Source: Anaerolineales bacterium
GTDB taxonomy: Bacteria > Chloroflexota > Anaerolineae > Anaerolineales > Villigracilaceae
Direction: 5' to 3'
DNA: 64,000 nucleotides
Assembly: GCA_020060625.1 (NCBI GenBank)
Contig: JAGUZU010000016.1
Coordinates: 62,001-126,000 of the forward strand
Position 1 is the first letter of the stretch; the number at the start of each line of letters is the position of its first letter. The notes beneath the pieces are model-generated. The model did not search any database, was not told the origin of the DNA, and saw nothing but the letters and a program-made list of their open reading frames with translations. The position numbers and the translations under genes were made by a program. Positions 41,104 through 49,683 of this stretch are shown piece after piece.

Positions 41104-41952
41104 TTATTTCCATTCTTCCCATGCGAATTCTTGCAGATTTGAATTTCTTGTTTGTTGGTATAGTTCGCTGACAAAAACAAACTCAAACCCCTGCTCTTTA
41201 AGCGTCTTCAGCATGTTTTCAAAGTAGTCGAAAGCGCGGGACGAATTTCGGGAAAGCGCCATCCGCTCCAAACCTTTGATGGCATTGTTTGGAATGGATG
41301 CAAAATAAAAATCGTGCGGATGTGAAAGCAGGAGTGTCGAGTCTGGCAGCCCGAAAACCTTCAATAGCATCGAATATATTCCCCAGCCAAGCAGTTTGGC
41401 ATAGCTCAAGGCAAACACGATGCGGACCTTTTCGATTGCAGTGAACGGAAACTCCACCAGGGATTTGCCGTCTTTCCGTGTCACGCGGAACGGGACATTT
41501 GGCATGTGCAAATTGAAATAGCCAAACTCCCCGGGGCGAATGGACGGGTATACACTGGCGTCATACCCGAAGCCGTGATCGAGCAAATGTCCCAAACCTT
41601 GTTTGTCTATCCGCCCGATGGGGGCGCGGTAGCCAGGCGGTTCGGCGCCCGTAAATTTTTTGTACGCCTCACGCGAAGCGCGGACTTCGTCCAACGAACA
41701 GGCATTATGCGGATCATGCGCGTGGGAATGGACGGAAAACTCCAACGGTATGCGCGTAGCCAATCCATTAAACTTGTCTCCAAACTTCTCGAACAAGCTC
41801 GTGACCGTAAACATGGTCACTTTGGCGTTGTATTTGTTGATGATGGAAATGTAACGTTCGAAAAACTCCGGGTCCTCAAGCAGGCGGATTCGCTTTTCGG
41901 GGTCGCCGTAATCAAGTTCCATGTCCAGAGTGACACAGGCGAGTTTGTTCAT
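41104..41952 (-). CDS. Polysaccharide deacetylase (NodB-like) family protein
   Basis: A 282-residue carbohydrate esterase-4 type protein. The first metal Asp lies in TLDMELDYG (about 8-16), the metal His pair in HSHAHDPH (about 75-82), and the motif-3 arginine in GYRAPIGR (about 105-112). DSTLLLSHPHDFY near 205 supplies the late histidine. It removes N-acetyl groups from a glycan, typically peptidoglycan or capsule sugar. No signal peptide is seen, so it may act on cytoplasmic lipid-linked sugars. It overlaps the methyltransferase gene by four bases (ATGA). Confidence 0.82.
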   Translation of the reverse strand: MNKLACVTLDMELDYGDPEKRIRLLEDPEFFERYISIINKYNAKVTMFTVTSLFEKFGDKFNGLATRIPLEFSVHSHAHDPHNACSLDEVRASREAYKKFTGAEPPGYRAPIGRIDKQGLGHLLDHGFGYDASVYPSIRPGEFGYFNLHMPNVPFRVTRKDGKSLVEFPFTAIEKVRIVFALSYAKLLGWGIYSMLLKVFGLPDSTLLLSHPHDFYFASIPNNAIKGLERMALSRNSSRAFDYFENMLKTLKEQGFEFVFVSELYQQTRNSNLQEFAWEEWK

Positions 41953-42635
41953 GCGGGCAGGTTGGTGACGTAATAAAAATTATTCTTTTCGATCACGCGC
42001 AAGTTCGAAAAACCGAGCGGCTCGGCGATCTTTGCAAATTCATCCAGCGAATACAAATACACGCCGGGCAGCCGGTTCACACGGATATATACCTGCCGCA
42101 AGACCCAGGTAGGGAACTCTTTTTTGCGTCCGTGATCGGGAAAATCGAGCAGAAAATATTTCGTCCGCAGATTTCCAAGAAAAGCGGACATATCCTTCGC
42201 GTCGAAATACTCGATGACGCCGAGCGCCGTCACCACATCCACCTGTGGAAGAGGCGAGTTTGGCTGGACGACATCCATTACGGAAAAATCAGTCTTGTCT
42301 TGAACCCCCAATTCGATGCTGCGCGATTTGGCAAGTTCCAAAATTTCGTTGGAAATATCCGTGCCGTACACCTTTTGCGCGCCCGCGTTTATCAATTGAA
42401 ACACGAAACGCCCGGAGGCGCAGCCGACATCCAGCACGGTCGTGCCTTTAACGTGCGGCGCAAGTAACTCCAGCGCGGTGTTCATGCGGACGTACATCGC
42501 GTCGCCGCGGAAAACACTGGAAAGGCGGTCCCACCAGTTCGCGTTGTGCCGGCCTTCCTTATAATACGCGCCGGCTTCCCAACTCTTTAGATGTTCTTCC
42601 CAATATGCTGCGGATTTGGATTTTGGATTCGTCAT
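41949..42635 (-). CDS. Class I SAM-dependent methyltransferase, coupled to the deacetylase
   Basis: A 228-residue methyltransferase with SAM loop VLDVGCASGRFVFQL (about 67-81), acidic GTDISNE (about 90-96) and DVVTALGVIEYFDA (about 132-145). Likely partner of the deacetylase, possibly in modifying a surface polysaccharide or lipid-linked sugar. ATG 42635 lies eight bases after TATAAT, with no ribosome binding site. Confidence 0.82.
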   Translation of the reverse strand: MTNPKSKSAAYWEEHLKSWEAGAYYKEGRHNANWWDRLSSVFRGDAMYVRMNTALELLAPHVKGTTVLDVGCASGRFVFQLINAGAQKVYGTDISNEILELAKSRSIELGVQDKTDFSVMDVVQPNSPLPQVDVVTALGVIEYFDAKDMSAFLGNLRTKYFLLDFPDHGRKKEFPTWVLRQVYIRVNRLPGVYLYSLDEFAKIAEPLGFSNLRVIEKNNFYYVTNLPA

Positions 42636-42643
42636 GGCTGGGG

Positions 42644-42649
42644 ATTATA
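42644..42649 (-). promoter_or_regulatory. -10 box TATAAT, leaderless start of the methyltransferase gene
   Basis: TATAAT on the minus strand ends eight bases before ATG 42635. It lies in the 43-base gap after the ddaH stop, so the methyltransferase-deacetylase pair has its own promoter. Confidence 0.55.
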
Positions 42650-42678
42650 CCCGCTTCACCCCGGACCTCGAGCCTGAT

Positions 42679-43440
42679 TCACAAAACGATCAGACTGCAA
42701 CACGTAACCGCTCCCTCCGCTTTTGCCAGTTCGCCCAATTCGACATTGACCACGCTGAAGCCTTTTTCTTCGAGTCTGCGCCGGGTCTTTGGAAAAGCCG
42801 TCGGGTAGATGATATGCCCTTTGACCGGCAAACAGTTTGCGGCGTAGGGTTCCGAGGCGTCCACTTCGATGAGGTCGAATCCGTCGAAGTGGGAGGCGTC
42901 CACCCAGTTTTTGTTGATGAGCAGGGTCTTGTCGTCCACGCGGGTGACGGCTGACTTTAAATGAAGGCAATCCTTCAGCGCGACGCCGGTTGCCGTGTAA
43001 CCATATCTTTTCAGCATGTCATTGACCTGCCGGACGGCGTGTTCGTTGCTCCGCGTGGACTGCCCGATGAAAATATGCTTTCCGAGCGTCAGCACGTCGC
43101 CTCCATCCAGGGTTGCAGGTTCCGTGACGTGGAGCAGCGGGCTGTGGGGCGACAGCGCCTTGATGATGGATTCGGTTTCGGGCTTGCGGGAATCGGCTCC
43201 GGGTCTGGTAATGACCGCGACTTCCGGCAGGATGAAAGCAGTATCTTCCACAAAGACCGAGTCGGGCAGGTCGGGTTCTTCGGGCAGTTCGATGACCTGG
43301 CAGCCCAATTGCGCCAGTGTTTTTACGTACTCACGATGTTGGGCGCGGGCTGTTTCAATGTCGATTGGGGCGCGCTCGATGTGTGTGATTTCGCATTCGT
43401 CGAAACGCGGACTGACCTTGCGGGTGACGGCGATAACCAT
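42679..43440 (-). CDS. ddaH: N(G),N(G)-dimethylarginine dimethylaminohydrolase (DDAH)
   Basis: A 253-residue amidinotransferase-fold enzyme that hydrolyses methylated arginines to citrulline and methylamine. Active-site pattern: PDLPDSVFVEDTAFI (Asp60, Glu65, Asp66), LDGGDVL (112-115), His160 in DCLHLKSAVT and the nucleophilic Cys near the end (TCC, Cys247/248). ATG 43440 shares its A with the TGA stop of the ABC ATPase gene (TGATG), a tight translational coupling. Being the last gene of an amino acid importer operon, it is likely to act on what the importer brings in. Confidence 0.88.
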   Translation of the reverse strand: MVIAVTRKVSPRFDECEITHIERAPIDIETARAQHREYVKTLAQLGCQVIELPEEPDLPDSVFVEDTAFILPEVAVITRPGADSRKPETESIIKALSPHSPLLHVTEPATLDGGDVLTLGKHIFIGQSTRSNEHAVRQVNDMLKRYGYTATGVALKDCLHLKSAVTRVDDKTLLINKNWVDASHFDGFDLIEVDASEPYAANCLPVKGHIIYPTAFPKTRRRLEEKGFSVVNVELGELAKAEGAVTCCSLIVL

Positions 43441-44201
43441 CAATCCCCGCCCGTGCGGTATCGAACGATGAGGGCTTCAGTGCGCGGGTCTTTGGGCGCG
43501 TTGAAAATTTCTTCGGGTTTGTTATCTTCGATCAGTTCGCCGTCTGCCATGACGATGACGCGGTCTGCAACTTCGCGCGCGAAGCCCATCTCATGGGTGA
43601 CGACGATCATGGTCATGCCTTCCAACGCGACCTTTTTCATTACGTTCAACACTTCGCCGATCAGTTCGGGGTCGAGCGCGGAGGTGGGTTCGTCGAAGAG
43701 CATGACGCGCGGCTCCATGGTCAGGGCGCGGGCGATGGCGACGCGCTGTTTTTGTCCGCCGGAGAGACGGTTGGGATATTCATCCTTTTTGAACAGCAGA
43801 CCGACGCTGTCGAGATTTTGCTCGGCGAGTTCGATTGCCGGTTTGCGGTGCATGCCTTTGACGGTGACGGGACCTTCGATGACGTTTTCCAGCACGGACA
43901 TGTGCGGGAAGAGGTTGAACTCCTGAAAGACCATGCCGGTTTTCAGGCGCACGTCGTGTACCCTCTGGCGGTGGGCTTTTCCCTTCCCGCCGGCTTCCAC
44001 ATGGACGCCGTCCACTTCGATGGTTCCATGGGACGGCTCTTCGAGAAAGTTGATGCAGCGCAGCAGGGTGCTTTTACCGGAGCCGCTGCGCCCGATCAGG
44101 CAGACGACTTCCCGCTCTGCAACTTCAAGATTAACATCTTTCAAAACGTGCAGGCGTCCGAAATATTTGTCGAGGTTGTTGATTTTTATAATGGGGACCA
44201 T
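43440..44201 (-). CDS. Polar amino acid ABC transporter ATP-binding protein (GlnQ/HisP-like)
   Basis: A 253-residue ATPase with Walker [10 protein letters not shown] (about 37-45), signature [13 protein letters not shown] (about 150-162), Walker [21 protein letters not shown] (from about 170) and the H-loop VVTHEMGFA. The DPELIGEVL run is typical of the polar amino acid uptake family. It pairs with the permease encoded two bases upstream and overlaps ddaH by one base. Confidence 0.92.
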   Translation of the reverse strand: MVPIIKINNLDKYFGRLHVLKDVNLEVAEREVVCLIGRSGSGKSTLLRCINFLEEPSHGTIEVDGVHVEAGGKGKAHRQRVHDVRLKTGMVFQEFNLFPHMSVLENVIEGPVTVKGMHRKPAIELAEQNLDSVGLLFKKDEYPNRLSGGQKQRVAIARALTMEPRVMLFDEPTSALDPELIGEVLNVMKKVALEGMTMIVVTHEMGFAREVADRVIVMADGELIEDNKPEEIFNAPKDPRTEALIVRYRTGGD

Positions 44202-44203
44202 GT

Positions 44204-45043
44204 TTATCGGTCTCCTTTGGAAAGACGCGCTTCGACGATGCTTTGGACATAGGTGAGGAGCAGGGTCATCACCCAGTAAAAAACCGCCGCCATGATGAGC
44301 GCCTCAAGGTTGTTGAATTGAGCGCGCCCCACCCTTGTGGCGCGCCACATGATCTCATGCACAAACCCCGTGGCGGATACCAGCGCGGAGTCTTTGGTCA
44401 TGGCGATGAATTCATTGCCGACGGGGGGAATGGCGAATCGCAGCGCCTGCGGCAGGACGATGCGGCGCATGGTTTGTATGGGCGTCATGCCCAATGCGAT
44501 TGCCGCCTCCCGCTGTCCCTTGCCGACGGATGCCAGCCCGGCGCGGAATATCTCGCTCATGTAGGCTCCATAGTTGAGACCCAGCGCCAGCACGCCTGCG
44601 AACAAGCCTGTCAACACGATGCCAAGTTGAGGCAGGGCGAGGAAAAAGAAAAAGATTTGCAGGTAGAGCGGCGTCCCGCGAATGAGCGAAACATAGAATG
44701 TGCTGAGCGCATAGAGCGGCGGGATGGTCGAAAGCCGCCCCAATGCCGCCAACAGCGCCAGGATCATGGCGAGCGTGATCGCAAGGATGGATACCAGCAA
44801 GGTTTGCGGCAATCCCTGTGCGATGAAGCCGATTTGCGCGACAATGAAATCGGTATTCAACTCGATGGTTTTGATCCCCAGGAAATTTTGCCCGCTGAAA
44901 AAATATACGATGATAAGAAATAGAATGCCCCATGAAACCCCCACGTTCCGCTTGAACCTGCTCTTTTCCCGTTGTTGAGATTCGAATAACAGGTCGCCCC
45001 GCAGCTTTGCTGCGTCTTCCTTTTCTTGGTTGAGTATGCTCAT
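44204..45043 (-). CDS. Polar amino acid ABC transporter permease
   Basis: A 279-residue membrane permease with 5-6 helices and the HisM/GlnP-type loop [25 protein letters not shown] (about 165-189), which contacts the ATPase. The first 45 residues are a charged extension rich in Lys and Glu before the first helix. It starts after a terminator-like hairpin that separates it from the binding protein gene. Confidence 0.9.
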   Translation of the reverse strand: MSILNQEKEDAAKLRGDLLFESQQREKSRFKRNVGVSWGILFLIIVYFFSGQNFLGIKTIELNTDFIVAQIGFIAQGLPQTLLVSILAITLAMILALLAALGRLSTIPPLYALSTFYVSLIRGTPLYLQIFFFFLALPQLGIVLTGLFAGVLALGLNYGAYMSEIFRAGLASVGKGQREAAIALGMTPIQTMRRIVLPQALRFAIPPVGNEFIAMTKDSALVSATGFVHEIMWRATRVGRAQFNNLEALIMAAVFYWVMTLLLTYVQSIVEARLSKGDR

Positions 45044-45068
45044 ATCCTGTGTGACCTTCCTGCAAGGA

Positions 45069-45109
45069 AAAACGAAGGGAGGCGGCTTCGCACCGCTTCC
45101 CTTCGTTTT
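45069..45109 (-). terminator. Partial terminator after the binding-protein gene
   Basis: A 17-bp stem with one G-T pair (arms beginning AAAACGAAGGGA), loop of seven bases, then TTTTT on the minus strand. It lies between the binding protein and permease genes, a usual way to make more binding protein than permease. Confidence 0.8.
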
Positions 45110-45120
45110 TTAACGCTGAT

Positions 45121-46032
45121 TTAGTTGGGAGCCTGCGTCAGGTCTTCGCCAAACCATTTGTTGGAAAGTTCCGAAAGGGTTCCGTCACTGTGCATCCCGT
45201 TGATGATTTTGTTGACTTCCTCAAGCAGGGTGGCGGTGGGCAGGGTGGAGCTTTTGTCAACTGCTGCGGCAAGGTCTTCCGAGTACACCGCGGAGCCGAG
45301 TTTCACAATCGGGAAACCAGCCGCAAGGTTGGCGTTGACGACGGTGTCAGAAGTCACGTAGCCGACAAAATCCTCGCGTCCGGCGGCGATTGCCTGGGCG
45401 CATTCCTGATCGGTCGGAAGCGGAACGACAGTCACGTTGGCGGGCGGTTGGGCGTAAATGGAGGACTCGGGCAGTCCAAGGCCTTCAAAATCGCCGTTCA
45501 ACCATTGATCGTAGGTGGTGGCGCTGCCTACGCACAGAGCCTGACCTTCGAGGTCTGCAAGGGTGGAGAGTCCGGAATCAGCGCGGACTGCGATTACAGC
45601 GGGTGTGTAGTAGTAGGGGGTGCTGAAATCGAGAATTTGCTGGCGGGCGGTGGTGATGGTCATGGAGCCTACGCTGAGGTCCCATTTGTCTGCCCAGCTG
45701 CCGGCGGTGATGATGTCCCAATCCGGGGTGGCGAAGCAGGTCTCCACGCCAAGTCCGCTGCCGATGGCGATGGCAACATCCACATCGAAGCCCTGCATTT
45801 CGGCGGTCGTCAGGGCGTCGGACGGGCACTTGGTGTCAGCGGGGCGCGAGCCAGCCGTATTGAGGAAGGATTGGGGTTCGTAGTTCGGGTCGGTGGAAAC
45901 AAGGATGTAACCGCGTTCCTTGATGGCGCCAAGCAGATCGCTGGCTCCGGTCCCGCTGCCCCCGCCTCCACAAGCCGCAAGAACAACGGCGGCAAGCACA
46001 AGGATGCTTGCCAGTGAATACAGTTTTTTCAT
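45121..46032 (-). CDS. Polar amino acid ABC transporter substrate-binding lipoprotein
   Basis: A 303-residue lipoprotein with lipobox VLAACG (Cys about 21) and an SBP-3 type fold: GYILVSTDPNYEPQSF (about 40-55), GFDVDVAIAIGSGLGV (about 82-97), WDLSVGSMTITTARQQILDFSTPYYYTPAV (from about 118), the family signature segment, and a C-terminal INGMHSDGTLSELSNKWFGEDL. The ligand is likely a cationic or polar amino acid; methylated arginine is suggested by ddaH in the operon. Upstream there is GGAGGAG and a palindrome (46063-46077). Confidence 0.9.
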   Translation of the reverse strand: MKKLYSLASILVLAAVVLAACGGGGSGTGASDLLGAIKERGYILVSTDPNYEPQSFLNTAGSRPADTKCPSDALTTAEMQGFDVDVAIAIGSGLGVETCFATPDWDIITAGSWADKWDLSVGSMTITTARQQILDFSTPYYYTPAVIAVRADSGLSTLADLEGQALCVGSATTYDQWLNGDFEGLGLPESSIYAQPPANVTVVPLPTDQECAQAIAAGREDFVGYVTSDTVVNANLAAGFPIVKLGSAVYSEDLAAAVDKSSTLPTATLLEEVNKIINGMHSDGTLSELSNKWFGEDLTQAPN

Positions 46033-46062
46033 TTTCTCCTCCAGAAAATTTGGATTGACAGT

Positions 46063-46089
46063 ATCCTGTCACAGGATCGTTCATCCTGT
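46063..46089. promoter_or_regulatory. Possible operator upstream of the amino acid importer operon
   Basis: ATCCTGT-C-ACAGGAT is a perfect palindrome of 15 bases (46063-46077), followed by another ATCCTGT half-site (46083-46089). It lies 30 bases upstream of the binding-protein ATG and overlaps a weak minus-strand -10 (GATACT). No regulator gene is next to it. Confidence 0.5.
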
Positions 46090-46181
46090 TCACTAAGCAT
46101 AGACCATTTTTTTCAATTCCGCAAGGATTAATCCGAATATGTCGTAATGGTACAATTGGAAAAAATTTGGAGGTCGGTTAT

Positions 46182-46592
46182 ATGTCTGCGATTTTTCCAA
46201 GCGAGGAATGGTTGAAGGAGTTGGAAATAAAATTGAATTCGGATGAGAGGTACAACGAGGTCGCCAGAAACTGGGAGGGCGACCTGTTCTTTTTCATCGA
46301 ACCGGAGGGGAATCTCAAGGAACGCCTCACGTTCTATTTGGACCTGTGGCATGGCGCGTGCCGAAAAGTGGATTACAAACCCGACCCTGCTGCCTACCCC
46401 AACCCTGCCTTTACTTTGACTGCATCCTATGACAATATCACTGCCGTGTTGTCGGGAAAACTAAACCCCATGACCGCCATGATGACCATGAGACTGAAGG
46501 TCAATGGGAGCATGGGATATATGATGCGTAACGTCCCTACCGTGCTGGACTTTGTCCGCTGCGCCCAGGAAGTAACGACTGAGATCCAGTAA
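46182..46592 (+). CDS. SCP2-like lipid-binding domain protein upstream of the aldehyde oxidoreductase
   Basis: A 136-residue protein. The order WEGDLFFFIEPEG, then TFYLDLWHGACR, then FTLTASYDNITAVLSGKLNPMTAMMTMRLKVNGSMGYMMR follows the SCP2 sterol-carrier fold (the loop with G.L.P..A.M...L...G). The ATG at 46182 has a GGAGG site. It lies 11 bases before the AOR gene, so the two share a transcript; it may carry an acyl or fatty aldehyde ligand. Different in sequence from the SCP2 protein at 25490. Confidence 0.78.
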   Translation: MSAIFPSEEWLKELEIKLNSDERYNEVARNWEGDLFFFIEPEGNLKERLTFYLDLWHGACRKVDYKPDPAAYPNPAFTLTASYDNITAVLSGKLNPMTAMMTMRLKVNGSMGYMMRNVPTVLDFVRCAQEVTTEIQ

Positions 46593-46603
46593 ACCATTCA
46601 CCC

Positions 46604-48424
46604 ATGCAGCCCATCCTTAAAATCGATCTGACGTCCGGTAAAACGGAGGAATTTTCCATCCCAAAAGAATGGGAGCAGGATTTCCTCGGCGGAGCGTCGC
46701 TTGCGGCGCGGATTTTATATGATTCATTGACATCGGAACTGGACGCCTTCTCGGCGGACGCTCCGCTTCTTTTTATGACGGGACCCATGACCGGCACCTC
46801 CGCACCGACAACCGGACGCTTCGTCATCTGCGGAAAGGGACCTGCCACGGGTCTATGGGCTGAATCCAACATTGGAGGCTTTTGGGGACCCGAACTTCGC
46901 AAGGCAGGGTACGACGGCTTGTGGATTACGGGAAAGGCGTCGGAGCCGGTTTATCTTTGGTTGAACAGGAGCAGGCTCGAGGTCCGAAATGCGGCGCATT
47001 TATGGGGGATGAACACGTACGCGGTTCAGGAGAAGGTCAAAGAGGAAGTTGGAGAAAAATCCGCGAGAGTCTGCGTCATTGGACCCGCCGGGGAAAAGCA
47101 GGTCTTGTTTGCTTCCATTATGTGCGACCATGGACGCATGGCGGGGCGGACGGGGCTGGGTGCGGTGATGGGGTCTAAGAATCTCAAGGCGATTGCCGTG
47201 TATGGGACGAATGAAATTCCCGTATTCGATCTGCCGCGTTATAAGCCCCTGCGCTCTGAGGCGAACCGCAGGTTGAAGGAAGATAATGAGAGCAAGGTGC
47301 TTCGGGAGGTTGGCACGGGCGGCGCGGCGAATTATTCGGAATATCTCGGCGCGATGCCTGTGAAATATTATTCGCGCGGCGTGTTCGAGAAGGTGGATGA
47401 GGTTTCCGGCGCAAAAATGGCGGAAACGATTTTAACGGGACGGAGCGCCTGCCAGGGCTGTGTGATTGCGTGTGGGCGGGTGGTAAAACTGCCGAATGAT
47501 ACGATGAAGCGCAAGGGTCCCGAATACGAAACAATGGTTGGTTTTGGACCCAACTTAATGAATGCGAATCTCGAAGCGATTGTGGATTTGGGCGAATTGT
47601 GCGACCGGTACGGCATGGACACCATCAGCGCGAGCAATACCATTGGGTTGGCATTTCATTTATATGAAAAGGGATTGATTACAAAGGAGGACACCGGCGG
47701 CATCGAGTTGAATTGGGGCGACGTGGACGCCATCGAAGAGCTTGTGCGGCTGACCGGCGCGCGCGAGGGCATTGGCGACCTGCTGGCGCTGGGTTCGCGG
47801 CGTTTTGCGGCTCGCTTCGGCGCGGAGGAGGAAGCCGTGCAGGTGAACGGACTTGAAGTGGCGTATCACGATCCGCGCGGAGTTTCGGGCATGGCGCTTT
47901 CGTATGCCACCAGTCCGCGCGGGGCGTGCCATAACCAGTCTGATTATTTCTTTGTGGATTGGGGTCACACGCACGATCAGTTGGAGATCGAATTTTTCTC
48001 TCGCCACGATCAGGCGGAGAAGGCGGGGAATGTCGCCAAACATCAGGACTGGCGTACGGTGTTCAACGCGATGGTGATGTGCATCTTCGCGAATGTGGAG
48101 CCGGTGGAACAGGTCAAGTTGATCAACGCCGCCTGTGGATTGGACTGGACGGTTGCCGACATGAGGAAGGCGGGTGAGCGCGCTTGGAACCTCAAACGCG
48201 CGATCAATAACCGCATGGGGTTGACCGTCGAGAATGACAAACTGCCCAAAGCCCTTCTTGAGCCTTTCCCGGACGGCGGTTCGGCAGGATTCTCACCCGA
48301 CTTGGAGGGTATGCTCTTTGCCTATTACGAAGTCCGCGGCTGGGATTTGGAAACCGGCAAACCGACCCGGGAGAAGTTGTTGGAACTGGGCTTGGACGAT
48401 GCGGCAAAGGATCTGTGGCGGTAA
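46604..48424 (+). CDS. Aldehyde:ferredoxin oxidoreductase (tungsten/molybdenum bis-pterin enzyme)
   Basis: A 606-residue AOR-family enzyme that oxidises aldehydes to acids with ferredoxin. Pterin-binding N-domain features: FLGGASLAARILYD (27-40) and SNIGGFWGPELRKAGYDG. The [4Fe-4S] ligands are Cys283, Cys286 and Cys290 (ACQGCVIAC) and Cys493 (MVMCIF), matching the CxxCxxxC...C pattern of the Pyrococcus enzyme. Length is normal. A separate partner ferredoxin is not beside it. The SCP2-like gene just upstream suggests a hydrophobic aldehyde or acyl substrate. No signal peptide, so cytoplasmic. Confidence 0.92.
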   Translation: MQPILKIDLTSGKTEEFSIPKEWEQDFLGGASLAARILYDSLTSELDAFSADAPLLFMTGPMTGTSAPTTGRFVICGKGPATGLWAESNIGGFWGPELRKAGYDGLWITGKASEPVYLWLNRSRLEVRNAAHLWGMNTYAVQEKVKEEVGEKSARVCVIGPAGEKQVLFASIMCDHGRMAGRTGLGAVMGSKNLKAIAVYGTNEIPVFDLPRYKPLRSEANRRLKEDNESKVLREVGTGGAANYSEYLGAMPVKYYSRGVFEKVDEVSGAKMAETILTGRSACQGCVIACGRVVKLPNDTMKRKGPEYETMVGFGPNLMNANLEAIVDLGELCDRYGMDTISASNTIGLAFHLYEKGLITKEDTGGIELNWGDVDAIEELVRLTGAREGIGDLLALGSRRFAARFGAEEEAVQVNGLEVAYHDPRGVSGMALSYATSPRGACHNQSDYFFVDWGHTHDQLEIEFFSRHDQAEKAGNVAKHQDWRTVFNAMVMCIFANVEPVEQVKLINAACGLDWTVADMRKAGERAWNLKRAINNRMGLTVENDKLPKALLEPFPDGGSAGFSPDLEGMLFAYYEVRGWDLETGKPTREKLLELGLDDAAKDLWR

Positions 48425-48475
48425 AGCGGGCGCAGGCTCTTCTTGGGGTAAGGAATTTTTTTTGGACGATCCAAC

Positions 48476-48850
48476 TCACTCCTCGATCACCCTCACGAAC
48501 TTATACTCCGCTTTTGCGCCGCTGGGGTCGATCAGCGTGAACGATTCGGGAAAGACAGGCGCGGGCGGCGGCGTGGGGTCTTCAATGATTTTGAAATTCT
48601 CGCAGATTGGCGCTCCTTTGTGAATGTACGCCATCCAGCCGCGCTCGGTCAGGTTGATTCCGTCCACCGAAGTGACGTGCAGCCATTTATCGCCTTTTTT
48701 GACCTCGGAACCGTCGGCGGGCGACTCCCAGAGTTCATCGCCTACGATGAGTTGTCCGCGCCCATAGGAGGTGATGACGGCGGCAAAAGTGCTGTGGTCT
48801 GCGCGAAGTCTTGTTCCGCTGCCGATGGGGGTCATACTATACTGGGTCAT
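48476..48850 (-). CDS. SH3-like domain protein, partner of the GH25 gene
   Basis: A 124-residue protein with an SH3b-like segment (TRLRADHSTFAAVITSYGRGQLIVGDELWESPADGSEVKKGDKWLHVTSVDG, about 13-64, given here as a domain) followed by GWMAYIHKG. SH3b domains often bind cell-wall peptides. It overlaps the muramidase gene by four bases (ATGA) and ends 54 bases past the convergent AOR gene. It may be a separate cell-wall-targeting piece. Confidence 0.68.
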   Translation of the reverse strand: MTQYSMTPIGSGTRLRADHSTFAAVITSYGRGQLIVGDELWESPADGSEVKKGDKWLHVTSVDGINLTERGWMAYIHKGAPICENFKIIEDPTPPPAPVFPESFTLIDPSGAKAEYKFVRVIEE

Positions 48851-49605
48851 GAGACTCTCCTGTATTCCACGAGGGTGTCGCCGAACTTTGCGATGAGCGT
48901 GGCTTGGACTTGCGAGGTCGGATAACGGGCGAGAAACTCCGCCTCGGTGCCGTTAAAATAATTCAGGTCGATGTTTTTGCTTTCCACGCCGAACAAACTT
49001 CCGTCGCCGTTGTCGGTGAACTGCCAGTAGGTCCACTCCTGCCAGATGGGCGGGATGCGCGGACCTGATGTGTTATACGCCGCGATCCATAGCGGATATT
49101 GAGCGAAGTAGGTCACGCCCGCGGCGAGTTCCATCCAATAATAATAACCTGTGTACACGCCGAGTTTTTTGTCAGGGAGCAGGGCTTTCAATCGTTCCAT
49201 GAAATCGAACCAGTGGCGCGCGCCTGTATAGGGTCCGCCGTAGCGGTCTTCGAAGTCGCACCATAGCTCCATTTCACCGGTATCATTCCCCAGTACTTCC
49301 GCCCATTTTTCCGCCTGGCGTTTGGGTTGAGCGCGGCTGTCATAAAACCAGTACGAACCGCGGATCAGCCCAGCCTGTTTCGCGCCCCGCCAATTTGTTT
49401 TGAATTTGACGTCCTCCCAGGTGTTTTGCCCCGCGCGGATGATGACCCCGCGCGTCATCTGCGCCATTTTCGTGAAATTGATTTCCTGCGGCGTGGTCGG
49501 GTCGTCCTGCCAGAAGCTGATATCAGGCAGTTGAAAATTCGTGAGAAAGAAATTTCCCGGCGGCTGGATGACAGGGGCTGGTTGGCGCGTTTTTCCCGGT
49601 TTCAT
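48847..49605 (-). CDS. GH25-family muramidase (lysozyme)
   Basis: A 252-residue glycoside hydrolase 25: LPDISFWQ (Asp28), RAGQNTWEDVKFKTNWRGA, the acid pair in LWCDFED (about 114-120) and IDLNYFNG near the end. These act on the N-acetylmuramic-N-acetylglucosamine bond. No signal peptide or membrane helix is visible, unlike secreted enzymes, so export is uncertain. A phage origin was considered, but no other phage genes are near. TATAAT (49625-49620) lies 14 bases before the ATG on the minus strand. Confidence 0.85.
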   Translation of the reverse strand: MKPGKTRQPAPVIQPPGNFFLTNFQLPDISFWQDDPTTPQEINFTKMAQMTRGVIIRAGQNTWEDVKFKTNWRGAKQAGLIRGSYWFYDSRAQPKRQAEKWAEVLGNDTGEMELWCDFEDRYGGPYTGARHWFDFMERLKALLPDKKLGVYTGYYYWMELAAGVTYFAQYPLWIAAYNTSGPRIPPIWQEWTYWQFTDNGDGSLFGVESKNIDLNYFNGTEAEFLARYPTSQVQATLIAKFGDTLVEYRRVS

Positions 49606-49637
49606 GGCGGTTGGCTGCCATTATAAGGCATCTTAAA

Positions 49638-49675
49638 AGCAAAAGACAGTCACGCCGCGATGACTGTCTTTTGCT
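49638..49675. terminator. Hairpin between the muramidase and cytochrome genes
   Basis: AGCAAAAGACAGTCA and its perfect complement (15-bp stem, 8-base loop). On the minus strand it ends transcription of the cytochrome gene (stop at 49684), with a T-run in the stem base. Confidence 0.8.
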
Positions 49676-49683
49676 AATGTCAT

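Noticed and set aside
42961-43926. A plus-strand frame across ddaH and the ATPase gene
   Set aside because: It spans the junction of two overlapping minus-strand genes and has low-complexity Ser/Arg composition.
48847-49605. GH25 lysozyme as sign of a prophage
   Set aside because: No holin, capsid, tail, integrase or attachment site is near; both neighbours are ordinary chromosomal genes.
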